Assembly (NCBI GenBank): GCA_050633205.1
Contig: JBOEGA010000111.1
Span: 1-23,932 of the forward strand
Source: CBDHHC01 sp050633205
GTDB taxonomy: Bacteria > Pseudomonadota > Alphaproteobacteria > Rhizobiales > CBDHHC01
DNA length: 23,932 nt
Reading direction: 5' to 3'
The position numbers and the translations under genes were made by a program. How positions within the stretch are numbered: position 1 is the stretch's first letter; each line of letters opens with the position of its first letter. Of this stretch, positions 1 to 9,234 are shown one piece after another. Under the pieces are notes generated by a model that saw nothing but the letters and a program-made list of their open reading frames with translations, searched no databases and was not told the DNA's origin.

Positions 1-817
1 GGCGTGCAGATGGGTGGCTGGTATAACAGGCAAATCAATACAGTAAAAGACTATCAGGGACTGAAAATCCGTATGCCAGGCCTTGGAGGCGAGGTTCTTA
101 AGGCGCTTGGAGCTGAAGTTAAATCTTTGCCCGGTGGTGCAATCTATAACGCAATGAAGACTGGCAAGATTGATGCTACTGAGTGGATCGGCCCATGGAG
201 TGACAGTTTCCTTAATCTTCACAAGGCAGCCAAATATTATTACTGGCCCGGTTTCCATGAGCCGGGAACTGTAATCAGTCTCGGGCTTAACCTTCAGTTC
301 TGGGAAAGCCTTACTCTCGATCAGAAATCAATTGTCAGAACTGTGTGTGAAGCAGAGAATAACCGGATGCTTTCCGAGTTTAATGCGAAAAACGGTGATG
401 TTCTGGATATTCTGGTTAAAAAGCACAGAATAAGGCTGAGAACAGTAAGCAACAGCACTTTAACAGCTCTGGGACAGGCTTCCGGTGATATTGTTGCGCA
501 GATTGCTGCTGAAGATCCNNGGACGTATTTATAATAACTTTATTGCCAGCCGTCATAAGCTGCTGCGCTGGAATAAACTGTCGGAAGAGGCTTATCTGGT
601 ATCAAGGCGCCTGCCGTTCTCCTATGGGCGCAAAGTGTCATTGAATATGGCTCAGAAAGCACCACCACAGATAAATACAGATGTCGGTAATATCGCCCAG
701 ACTATAGAGAAGGAAACCGTGATAACGGAACCGGCAATACAGCAGGCTAAAAAACCTGTAACAAAGCAGACGGCGGATCAGATCTTTGAAAGGATGTTTA
801 ATCCGTTCAACGAATAA
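1..817 (+). CDS. TRAP transporter substrate-binding protein, TakP-like (5' partial, frame broken at NN)
   Basis: Periplasmic binding protein of a TRAP (DctP/TakP-type) carboxylate transporter; the N-terminus lies outside the window. Seen: the family core GLKIRMPG (its Arg normally grips the substrate carboxylate), a GGEVLKALGA segment, and GKIDATEWIGPWSD followed by a YYYWPGFHEPG stretch, all typical of the alpha-keto-acid-binding TakP branch. Frame 1 runs to the NN at 519-520. The family C-terminus (GRIYNNFIASRHKLLRW, then KLSEEAYLVSR) continues in frame 2 up to the stop at 815-817. Reading the joint as one base instead of two restores a single protein, so I treat it as one gene and not a pseudogene. 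After the usual family end there is an extra tail of about 60 residues rich in Q, T, K and P. The membrane subunits (DctQ, DctM) are not in the window. The class call is firm; the substrate is inferred. Confidence 0.85.
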
Positions 818-823
818 AAACAG

Positions 824-847
824 AGGGAGCTTTAAGGCTCCCTTTTT
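824..847 (+). terminator. Rho-independent terminator of the TRAP gene
   Basis: GGGAGC (825-830) pairs with GCTCCC (837-842) around a 6-base loop, an outer A-T pair extends the stem, and five T follow at 843-847. It begins 7 bases after the TRAP stop codon. Confidence 0.85.
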
Positions 848-988
848 AGCTTATTGATTCGTTTAGGTTTTGTTTACTATGCAGAATAGCAACAGTTTTC
901 AATGGCTCGCGATGCATATATATCAATATAATATGTACGGATTTTCCGCGTTTAGGTTAATTTAGGGATTGCCTTGTGCCTGAATAGT

Positions 989-1027
989 CACCAAGTGGTG
1001 CTTTTAGGTCTCTATCCGTTATATAAT
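989..1027 (+). promoter_or_regulatory. Possible promoter of the TIR-STAND gene
   Basis: A perfect -10 box TATAAT lies at 1022-1027, about 110 bases before the TIR start. No good -35 box is seen at 16-18 bases. A small inverted repeat, CACCA-AG-TGGTG at 989-1000, sits where the -35 would be and could be a protein site. The flanking DNA is AT-rich, so a chance match is possible. Confidence 0.3.
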
Positions 1028-1137
1028 AGTGCACGGGCAGCATATTCTGTTCGAATTACCATATTTCAAACGAATCGTTTTCGCTTTATAAACATAGCTA
1101 AACAACGATTAAAAACAGTGTTTCGGTACTTATTTAG

Positions 1138-4100
1138 ATGGCAAGAGTTTACATAAGCTGTGCAGAGCAGGATCGCGACTTATCAGCAAGGATAAAAGAC
1201 TGGCTGAGGTTTCAGGACTACGAACCAGTTAATCTTCACGATAATTCGAATGTAGAGACCAGCAATATGGCTCAGTGGCATAGAGAATATGCCCAGACTC
1301 TTGAGCAGTGTGACCTTGTCATTCTGGTGCTGACCCCGGACTGGGTAAACTCCAAATGGAGTTTTGCCGAGTTTACGGAAGCCTACTCCATTGGCAAAAC
1401 NNATTTTTGCTGTAGTCGAAAAACCTTTGACCGAGCCATTTTCCGAGCCCGGTATTTCTATTTTTGATCTGACTGAAGAGCGCGAAGAGGGGCTTGCCGC
1501 ACTTGCCAATGCATTGCGTGGGTCTTTGTCCAATTCAAGTGAAGGGCTGGAGTTTGATCCTGATCGTGCTGTTTATCCTGGCCTTCGCGCATTCGAAGAG
1601 CGGGACGGGTCAGCATTCTTTTGCCGTGATGATGATGTGCGCCGTATCATTGACCGTCTTAACACGCGACGCCGACAGGGTGGTGCGCGGTTAATGGCAC
1701 TTCTGGGGGCTCCCGGAACCGGTGTTTCCTCGCTGATGATGGGCGGCGTCCTGCCCAGAGTGTACCGTGATCAGGAAGCATGGATTGTCCTGCCTGTTAT
1801 GCGGCCTCGTCTGCGTCCTATTGAAGANNAATTGCAAAACTGCTTGGAAATGAAGGTCTTTGGAAAGACTGGGCGGATCTGTTTCGTGGTCATGACTTTA
1901 AAGGCGTTGCCAGAGAGATGGCAGATCAGCTGCGCGAAAGATTTGGCCGTCCAAACGCGCACATCCTTATTTCCATTGATCAGGCTGAAGAGCTATTCAG
2001 TATTGCCGATCCGGGCGATTCAGAACAGTTTCTTGATGTGCTGGGTGCTATACTTGACGACGATATGCCTTATGTGGGCATGGCAGCGTTGCGGCCTGAC
2101 TTTCTGGAAGATTTCCAGACATCAGATCAGCTTTCTCATGTTGTGGAGGAATTTTCGCCACGCCTGATGCCATTATCTGCAATTCGGGATATTATCACCT
2201 CTCCGGCAAAGCTGATTAATGCCGAGATCGAAGATGATCTGGTTGAAGCAATCCTTTCTGATGCTTTGCAGGAAGGGGCATTACCCCTGGTCGCGATTGT
2301 ATTGAGATACCTCTATGACCGGAGCGATAACAATCTGCTGACACTCGCAGAATACCAGGCTATAGGAAATCACTATGCCGGTAAGACGCCGCTTGGAAAT
2401 ATTATAGCGAAACTAGCAGAGGAGATTCTTGAAACAGAGAACCCGGATGCCGGACAGCTTGCAATGCTTGAAGATGTGTTCGCAGGAAAAATGGTCTGGC
2501 GCGATAATGACAATCGTTTTGTATCCTCGCCGGTTCCACTGGAAGAACTAAATCTGAAAACAAGAGGTTATATCCGCAAGTTTATTGAAGCGGGGCTTTT
2601 GGTACAGGTTCAGGTCGACGATCAGGAAATGGTTGAGTTTGCCCATCTTTCCATTCTGGATTACTGGCCAAGGCTTGGCGAGTGGGTGCAGTCTTCGCAT
2701 GGCGGTGGCAATATGGATGCTGCCCTGACAGAAACTGTACAGCCTCAGCTTACCTATACCGGAGATACCGGGACTGAAGCCATAGAGCCGGACGAGATTG
2801 CATCGCCAAGAGAATTTACATTCCAGCCTGAAAAAGATGGCGAGAGCGGCTTTATTGAAGAGGCCCATGACTATGTTCACGGAGAAATCCTTGAGCCCAA
2901 TAAATATGCCAATGGCGTGGATGATCATGTTGAAGAAGACAGGATTTCAAAAGCTCCAAGTATCTTTGCAGATCAGGAAGAAAGATTTTCCAAGGCGACT
3001 CTGTCCGATAGAAATGACACCTCGACCTATAAGGAAGATTATCGTGAAGAAACTGATGTCATGGATGTGCCTGACATGTTTACTCGCGATGACAAATACG
3101 AGACAGAAAAAAACATAGCTGTCGCTGATCCAAAACGTAATTACTCATACGAAAATCCTGACTATGATAGTGCTGGTTATGGAGATGAACTGCCTCGCCG
3201 CAAGGGGAAACTGAAATACCTTCTTGCCGCTGTTGTTCTTGGTGGCGCACTTGCTGCCGGAGTTGTTTTCTGGCCTCAGCTTGAGCCCCATGTTGCGAAG
3301 TTGAAAGATACGGTTCAGAAAGCGACTGGCAAGTCGGTTGATACCGCTGATGTTCCTGTTGTCAGAAAAGATGGCAAGGAAGAAGAAACAGCAAAAGCTG
3401 ATACAGACACTGAAGTCAAAAAAGAAACTGAAGATAAAACAGCTGAAGTCGCAGAGAAAACGACAGAACCGGTTGAGACAGCTACAGCCCCTGATGTAGA
3501 CCCAAGACTGGTAGGGCAGGAGTTGAATAAAAGCTGGGCATTCCTGAATATGGTTTCTTCATTCGAACTATTGAATGACAAAAGTGCCGATAAGGCCCTG
3601 CGTATCAAGGCGCTGGGAGATATGTCCAGAAACCTTCAGAAAATGAGATCTTCCCTCATCCTGAAAGGTCATACCGCACCGGTACGCCATGTCAGTTTCA
3701 GCCCGGATAGCATTTATATTGTTTCAGCCTCAGAAGATAAAACCATCAAGATCTGGGATTTGCTTACGGGCAACGCAGTGCTTACCCTGAAGGGACATAC
3801 AGGACCAGTAAACTCTGTAGCATTCAGCCCAGACGGAAAGTCTATTCTGAGTTCATCAGATGACGGCACTGCCAGAATATGGGATGCGGAAAACGGTAAC
3901 AGTATTCGCACCTTTGAAGGGCATGAGAAGGCCGTTAAGTTTGCAGCCTTTGACAGCACCGGTGAACGTCTGGCAACTGCGTCCAGTGACAAGAGTGTAA
4001 AAGTCTGGACTGTCGCAGATGGAAAAGAACAGTTTACTCTGACAGGCCATGAGGCAGCAGTTAGCTCTGTAGCATTCAGTAAAAACGGGAGCTGGATTGC

Positions 4101-5538
4101 TTCAGCATCTCAGGATCAGACGGCACGCATCTGGGATGCTGCTTCAGGTCAGCAGATTCTGGTGCTGAATGGTCATAAGGGTGGTGTTCGAACAGTCAAA
4201 TTCAGCAATGACGGAAACACTGTTCTAACTGGTTCAGAAGATCAGACACTTATTCTGTGGCATACTTTTTCAGGTAAGCGGGTCAATACATTCGTAGGCC
4301 ACCTGGATGGTGTGATGAGTGCCGATTTCAGTCCAGACGAAAATGTTATTATTTCAACCTCGCTGGATGGCAAGGCTGTGTTGTGGGACAGGGTGCGTGG
4401 CTCTCTCATGTCAAATATCAGAGGTCGCACTGATGGTGTACGCAATGCGGTATTCGATAAGACTGGCGAGTGGATCGTTTCTGCTTCAAAAGCAAATGAC
4501 ATACATCTTCTGCCGGCTCAGTTCTACCTGACCAGTAAATTATTCGAAGGCCATACTGATCGTGTATTCAGTAGTGTTTTCGGTCAGGATGGAGAGTTTG
4601 TTCTGACAGCCTCACGGGATTCAACAGCCCGTCTCTGGAATGTCGAGTCTAACGCACAGGTCATGATCTTTACAGGTCATCTGGGACAAATACATCATGG
4701 TGCATTCAGCCCTGATCAGGCGACTATTGCGACAGCATCCAAGGATCAGACTGTAAGGCTGTGGGATCGTAAAAGCGGACGGGAGAAAAAACAGCTTACG
4801 GGTGCCACAGGTGCAGTAAACCGTATTGCCTATAACCCGGACGGTACGCTGATCGTGGGAGCATCCCAGGATAAAAACGTTTATCTGTGGGACGCACAAA
4901 CAGGGAATATTGTTTATATACTCAAAGGTCATGAAGGCGCAGTATGGAGTGTATTGTTCTCACCTGATGGCAGTAAGATCTTTAGTTCCTCTGAAGATAA
5001 GACAATCAGAGTATGGGATACTCAGTCCGGTGAGCTGAAAAACGAGTTTAAAGGTCATAAAGCCTCAATACTGGCTCTGGCTTTAAACGAAGAAGGAACG
5101 CTTCTGGCTTCCGGCTCCGCAGATAAAACTGTTAAGTTCTGGGATCTGGAAAAGGGTGAGGCAACTGGCAAGACACTCCAGGATAAGAGCTTTATCACTT
5201 CAGTAGGCTTCAGTTCCGATGGCAAGAAAGTCATTACAGGCAGTTTTAATAAGCGTGCTTTGATATGGGATCGTGCTTCAGGCAAAGTCATCTGGGAGCT
5301 TAATGACCATGAAGACAGGGTTATGTCTGTTGGCTTCAGCGAAGATAATAACTGGGCGCTCACAGCCTCTTCAGACAAGGCATATATGTGGCGTGTATTC
5401 TCGACACCCGAAATGATGTTTTACGTCAAGGCAGTAATGCCGCGTTGTCTCATTGGTGAAGAGCGTAAGAAACTTGGATTTGGAGAAGAGGTTCCAGACT
5501 GGTGTAAAGCTATCGAGGAGCTTAAGAAGCGAAACTGA
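1138..5538 (+). CDS. TIR - nSTAND NTPase - transmembrane - 14x WD40 receptor-like protein
   Basis: One gene of about 1,466 residues, with frame breaks only at NN 1401-1402 and 1828-1829. Domains by approximate residue: TIR 1-125 (VYISCAEQD; W74-S-F-A-E78 fits the W-C-x-x-E position of the catalytic Glu in NADase TIRs); nSTAND1 NTPase from about 144 (YPGLRAFEERD, FFCRDDDV), degenerate Walker A GAPGTGVSS near 190, Walker B LISIDQAEELF near 275-286, winged-helix part LPLVAIVLRYLYDR near 381-418; acidic disordered linker 520-680; one membrane helix 693-714 preceded by RRKGKLK; K/E/T-rich spacer; helical segment 795-840; 14 WD40 repeats 844-1420; a Cys-containing tail ending in PDWCKAIEELKKRN. By the positive-inside rule TIR and NTPase are cytoplasmic and the propellers periplasmic. 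STAND proteins usually sense a ligand through their repeats and then oligomerise; here the effector would be TIR. No clear Shine-Dalgarno precedes the ATG, but the TIR fold starts immediately after it. Function is inferred: signalling or immunity. Confidence 0.85.
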
Positions 5539-5583
5539 TAGGTTCTTCGGGTTTTTGCCTGTAGGCTATATGGAATGAAAAAA

Positions 5584-5624
5584 GCGGGCTGTTCTCATAA
5601 AAGAGAACCAGTCCGTTTTGTTTT
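5584..5624. terminator. Terminator between convergent genes, probably bidirectional
   Basis: CGGGCTGTTCTC (5585-5596) pairs with GAGAACCAGTCCG (5603-5615) with one bulge and one wobble. An A-rich run lies on the left (5578-5583) and a T-rich run on the right (5615-5624), so it can serve the TIR-STAND gene and the oppositely oriented rnd. Confidence 0.75.
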
Positions 5625-5716
5625 ATGACAGGTTATTACTTTCAGGTCGGTGCACCCGGCCTTGCAGATCATTAATCGCCGGGATCTGTTTCTGATAAAA
5701 TTTCAGACTTCCAATA

Positions 5717-6901
5717 TTATGCGTGCTCTACTTCAGCATTTGACTCTGAGCTTGTGCTTTCCATAGTAACAACTGCGCCATCAATGACAGACAGGGACAG
5801 ATTTCCCTTTTTGAGAGCAATAGCAGAAGCCCCGAATAATTCGTATCTCCATCCTCTTAATGCTGGAACATCAGCATTATCATCAATTGCAATTTTCTCA
5901 AGATCATCGGTTGTTGCAATGAGTTTGGTAGCTACATCATGCTTTGAAGCTGCTGCTTTCAGCAATACGCGCAGGAGATCAATAATCGCGCCGGTCTGTG
6001 GAGGCAGAGGTTTACCTTTTTTAATATCAGGTAGTGTTGAAGGGTCTGTTTCAACTCCTCTTGCTACAGCAGCAATAACATCCTTGCCTTTCGATGAACG
6101 GGAAAAACCTTCATTAATGGTACGCAGATTGCCAAGATCTTTCGACGATTTGGGAGCCTGACTTGCTATATCATAAATGGCTTCGTCTTTCAGAATTCTG
6201 CCTCGGGGGACGTTCTGCTTCTGAGCTTCCGTTTCTCTCCAGGCAGCCAGTTCCATCATAATAGCCAGCGCTTTAGGTGTTTTAACCCGCATTTTCAGGC
6301 GCTTCCAGGCAGTTTCCGGGCGCTGAATATAAGTTTCCGGGTTGGTGAGAGTTTCAATCTCTTCTGCCAGCCATTCTGCCCGTCCAGATTTTTCCAGCTT
6401 GTTTTTGAGGAAAAGATAGATGTCACGAAGATGGGTTACGTCTGCAAGGGCATAACGAAGTTGCTTGTCGCTGAGTGGTCTTCTGCTCCAGTCGGTGAAG
6501 CGTGAAGATTTATCGACATCAATTTTCGTAACCTTTTTGACAAGCTGCCCGTAACTGACAGATTCTCCAAAGCCACACACCATTGCAGCTATCTGCGTAT
6601 CAAAAAGACGACGTGGAATAATATTGGCCTGGTGGTGGATGATTTCTATGTCCTGGCGTGCAGCATGGAATACTTTGACAACATCCTTATTATCCATAAG
6701 GTGATAAAAGGGAGCCAGGTCCATACCTGATGCAAGAGGATCAATGATTACTTCTTCACCAGGGCACGCCATCTGGATCAGGCATAGCTTCGGCCAGAAT
6801 GTATTCTCACGGAGAAACTCTGTGTCAATTGTTATAAAAGGATGAGTAGCGAACCTTGCGCAAACTGCAGCAAGTTCTTCTGTTTTCGTAATTAAGTTCA
6901 T
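5717..6901 (-). CDS. rnd: Ribonuclease D
   Basis: 3'-to-5' exoribonuclease that trims the 3' ends of tRNA precursors and other structured RNAs in the cytoplasm. About 394 residues. Seen: the DEDDy exonuclease motifs, namely Exo I FITIDTEF (D, E), Exo II KVFHAARQDIEIIH (D) and Exo III YALADVTHL (Y and D). An HRDC-type region follows (AAWRETEAQKQNVPRGRILKD). I chose the ATG at 6899-6901, giving MNLITKTEELAAVCARF, because this matches the usual start of alphaproteobacterial RNase D; an upstream in-frame ATG at 6952 would add 17 unlikely residues. Neither start has a strong ribosome site. It is divergent from aspS and convergent with the TIR-STAND gene. Confidence 0.95.
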   Translation of the reverse strand: MNLITKTEELAAVCARFATHPFITIDTEFLRENTFWPKLCLIQMACPGEEVIIDPLASGMDLAPFYHLMDNKDVVKVFHAARQDIEIIHHQANIIPRRLFDTQIAAMVCGFGESVSYGQLVKKVTKIDVDKSSRFTDWSRRPLSDKQLRYALADVTHLRDIYLFLKNKLEKSGRAEWLAEEIETLTNPETYIQRPETAWKRLKMRVKTPKALAIMMELAAWRETEAQKQNVPRGRILKDEAIYDIASQAPKSSKDLGNLRTINEGFSRSSKGKDVIAAVARGVETDPSTLPDIKKGKPLPPQTGAIIDLLRVLLKAAASKHDVATKLIATTDDLEKIAIDDNADVPALRGWRYELFGASAIALKKGNLSLSVIDGAVVTMESTSSESNAEVEHA

Positions 6902-6971
6902 AATGTTGAGATATACCCTAAATGGAAAACGATGTCGCCACCTGTTTACCAAGCAATTTGTGAGTATAGTT

Positions 6972-6992
6972 AATATCGGGATAATCGATATT
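6972..6992. repeat. 7-bp inverted repeat upstream of rnd
   Basis: AATATCG (6972-6978) and CGATATT (6986-6992) are perfect inverse complements with a 7-base centre, about 70 bases upstream of the rnd start. It could be an operator or an RNA hairpin in the rnd leader. No T tract follows it. Confidence 0.4.
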
Positions 6993-7287
6993 GTTGCGTT
7001 CTGTTTCGCTTTATTTTAATTAAGACAACAGCACAACATATCGAGTGTTCACAGAGCTGGTGACTAAATGTTGATTTCAGAGTGATTCGGCTAATTATGA
7101 AAAAATCTACTTATTGTTGCTTATTCTCCATAAAGATCGCCGATAGACTATGGCTAAATATAGGCAGATTCGAATAATCCGTAAATGTGTGATTATCGTC
7201 ACAGGGAGATTTGTCGGCCTTTTATACCTTGAAAAACCTGATTCCTCCCCAATTCCAAGAATAATGCTGCGTTAGCTCACTCATAGC

Positions 7288-7316
7288 TTGACAAGTTGGT
7301 ATTGCATGGGCTTTAC
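7288..7316 (+). promoter_or_regulatory. aspS promoter, alphaproteobacterial sigma-70 type
   Basis: CTTGACA with the -35 box at 7288-7293, a 17-base spacer, then CTTTAC at 7311-7316. This is close to the alphaproteobacterial pattern CTTGAC-N17-CTATAT. It predicts a transcript start near 7323 and a leader of about 70 bases. Confidence 0.5.
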
Positions 7317-7395
7317 CTCGATAGTTAGCGGTTTTCCTCTGATTTTGTGTGAAATTTTAAGCACGGCTTATTCCGTGATTGAAGGACTTTGTATT

Positions 7396-9231
7396 ATGGC
7401 AAAAGGAACTAAGAACAAGAAAGATCAAGCAGATACAGCAGCAGCAATGCATACGTATCGCAGCCATAATTGTGGGGCCCTGAATATAGATAATGTAGGC
7501 GAGACTGTAAGATTGTCCGGCTGGGTTCACAGGGTTCGCGATCTTGGCGGTCTTCTTTTTATTGATTTGCGTGACCATTTCGGAATTACTCAGATCGTAT
7601 GCGAGCAGGATTCTGCAGCCTTCTCTGAAATGGAGAAAGTGCGCGGTGAATGGTGCATCCGTATCGATGGTGAAGTTAAGAAACGTTCTGACGACACAAT
7701 CAACGACAAACTCCCGACTGGTTTTGTAGAAGTTTATATCAGCGACCTGGAAGTTCTTGGTTCAGCACCCGAACTTCCATTGCCAATTTTTGGTGAGCCT
7801 GAATACCCTGAAGATATCCGTTTGAAATACCGTTTTCTGGATCTTCGCCGTGAGACAATTCACCAGAACATTGTTACACGCTCCGAGATTATTGCGTCTA
7901 TGCGCCGTCGTATGACAGACGCTGGCTTCTTCGAGTATCAGACACCAATCCTGACAGCATCAAGCCCTGAGGGCGCTCGTGACTTCCTCGTGCCATCTCG
8001 TATGCACCCAGGCAAGTTCTATGCACTTCCACAGGCACCACAGCAGTTCAAACAGCTTATCATGATGGCTGGCTTTGATCGTTACTTCCAGATTGCTCCT
8101 TGTTTCCGTGATGAAGACGCCCGTGCAGACAGATCTCCCGGTGAGTTCTACCAGCTCGATATCGAAATGAGCTTTGTCACCCAGGAAGATGTATTCAACA
8201 CGATCGAGCCTGTACTTCGTGATCTGTTCGTAGAATTTGGCAATGGCCGTCCGGTTTCAGAAACCTTCAAACGTATTCCATATGCTGAATCAATGCAGAA
8301 ATATGGTAACGACAAACCTGACCTTCGTAACCCGATTGAAATGGAAGATGTAACTGATCATTTCCGTGGTTCCGGCTTTAAAGTCTTTGCCAAAATGATC
8401 GAGAAAGATGAAAAGGTTCAGGTCTGGGCAATTCCGGCTCCAACAGGTGGTTCCCGTGCATTCTGTGACCGCATGAACTCATGGGCACAGGGCGAAGGCC
8501 AGCCGGGCCTTGGCTATATCTTCTTTAAAGAGGGTGCCGGTTCAGGTCCAATCGCCAAAAATATCGGCGAAGAGCGCACTGCAGCCATTCGTGAACAGCT
8601 TGGCCTTAAAGATGGTGATGCTGTCTTCTTTGCTTGCGGTGTTCCTTCGAAGTTTGCTGATTTTGCAGGTCGTGCCCGTACACGTGCCGGTGAAGAGCTG
8701 AAACTGATCGATGAAGATCGCTTCGAGTTCTGCTGGATTATCGACTTCCCGATGTTTGAATGGGATGAGGAAGAGAAGAAAATTGATTTCTCTCACAACC
8801 CGTTCTCCATGCCACAGGGTGGACTGGAAGCACTGGAAAACATGGACCCGCTGGAAATCAAAGCATATCAGTATGACATTGTATGTAACGGTATCGAGCT
8901 GTCTTCAGGCGCTATTCGTAACCACAAGCCCGAGATCATGGAAAAAGCCTTTGAAATGGCTGGCTATGAGCGTGAGGTTCTTGAGGACAAGTTTGGTGGA
9001 ATGCTTCGCGCACTTCAGTATGGTGCCCCTCCACACGGCGGTATCGCTCCCGGTGTTGACCGTATCGTAATGCTGCTTTGTGATGAGCCAAATATCCGTG
9101 AAGTAACAATGTTCCCTATGAACCAGCAGGCTGAAGACCTCATGATGGCTGCACCATCTGATGTATCATCCAAACAGCTTCGTGAACTGCATATCCGCCT
9201 GAACCTGCCAAAAGAGAAAAAGGCAGAGTAG
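7396..9231 (+). CDS. aspS: Aspartyl-tRNA synthetase
   Basis: Class II synthetase charging tRNA-Asp in the cytoplasm. 611 residues, bacterial type with the GAD insertion. Seen: N-terminal OB-fold anticodon domain (VRLSGWVHRVRDLGG, then FIDLRDHFGITQIV), motif 2 FRDEDARADRSPGEFYQLD, the bacterial insertion, and motif 3 GGIAPGVDRIVMLL. The start at 7396 is chosen because AAGGA (7382-7386) lies 9 bases upstream. The next ATG at 7447, directly before the conserved HTYRSH, has no ribosome site; the extra 17 residues are a short Lys-rich leader. In the anticodon loop the residue after RD is Leu, as I recall for the discriminating E. coli enzyme, where many non-discriminating bacterial AspRS have His; this is a hint only. 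The 3' end lies 3 bases from the convergent hydrolase. Confidence 0.97.
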   Translation: MAKGTKNKKDQADTAAAMHTYRSHNCGALNIDNVGETVRLSGWVHRVRDLGGLLFIDLRDHFGITQIVCEQDSAAFSEMEKVRGEWCIRIDGEVKKRSDDTINDKLPTGFVEVYISDLEVLGSAPELPLPIFGEPEYPEDIRLKYRFLDLRRETIHQNIVTRSEIIASMRRRMTDAGFFEYQTPILTASSPEGARDFLVPSRMHPGKFYALPQAPQQFKQLIMMAGFDRYFQIAPCFRDEDARADRSPGEFYQLDIEMSFVTQEDVFNTIEPVLRDLFVEFGNGRPVSETFKRIPYAESMQKYGNDKPDLRNPIEMEDVTDHFRGSGFKVFAKMIEKDEKVQVWAIPAPTGGSRAFCDRMNSWAQGEGQPGLGYIFFKEGAGSGPIAKNIGEERTAAIREQLGLKDGDAVFFACGVPSKFADFAGRARTRAGEELKLIDEDRFEFCWIIDFPMFEWDEEEKKIDFSHNPFSMPQGGLEALENMDPLEIKAYQYDIVCNGIELSSGAIRNHKPEIMEKAFEMAGYEREVLEDKFGGMLRALQYGAPPHGGIAPGVDRIVMLLCDEPNIREVTMFPMNQQAEDLMMAAPSDVSSKQLRELHIRLNLPKEKKAE

Positions 9232-9234
9232 GGC

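Larger units (their letters stand above)
6902..7395. other. rnd-aspS divergent intergenic region
   Basis: About 490 bases without a gene. It contains a 7-7-7 inverted repeat (AATATCG 6972-6978, CGATATT 6986-6992) upstream of rnd and the aspS promoter near 7288-7316. No tRNA or known RNA was recognised. The remainder is AT-rich and featureless to inspection. Confidence 0.5.

Noticed and set aside
974..1156. 60-residue ORF upstream of the TIR gene
   Set aside because: No ribosome site, composition unlike a protein, and it overlaps the TIR start and the likely promoter.
1364..2167. Separate STAND-only gene in frame 2
   Set aside because: It is the middle of the TIR-STAND gene seen between two NN frame breaks; past 1828 this frame loses family similarity while frame 1 keeps it.
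1138..5538. Defence island around the TIR-STAND gene
   Set aside because: Neighbours are rnd, aspS and a TRAP gene; no restriction, CBASS, CRISPR or mobile genes were found, so no island is claimed.
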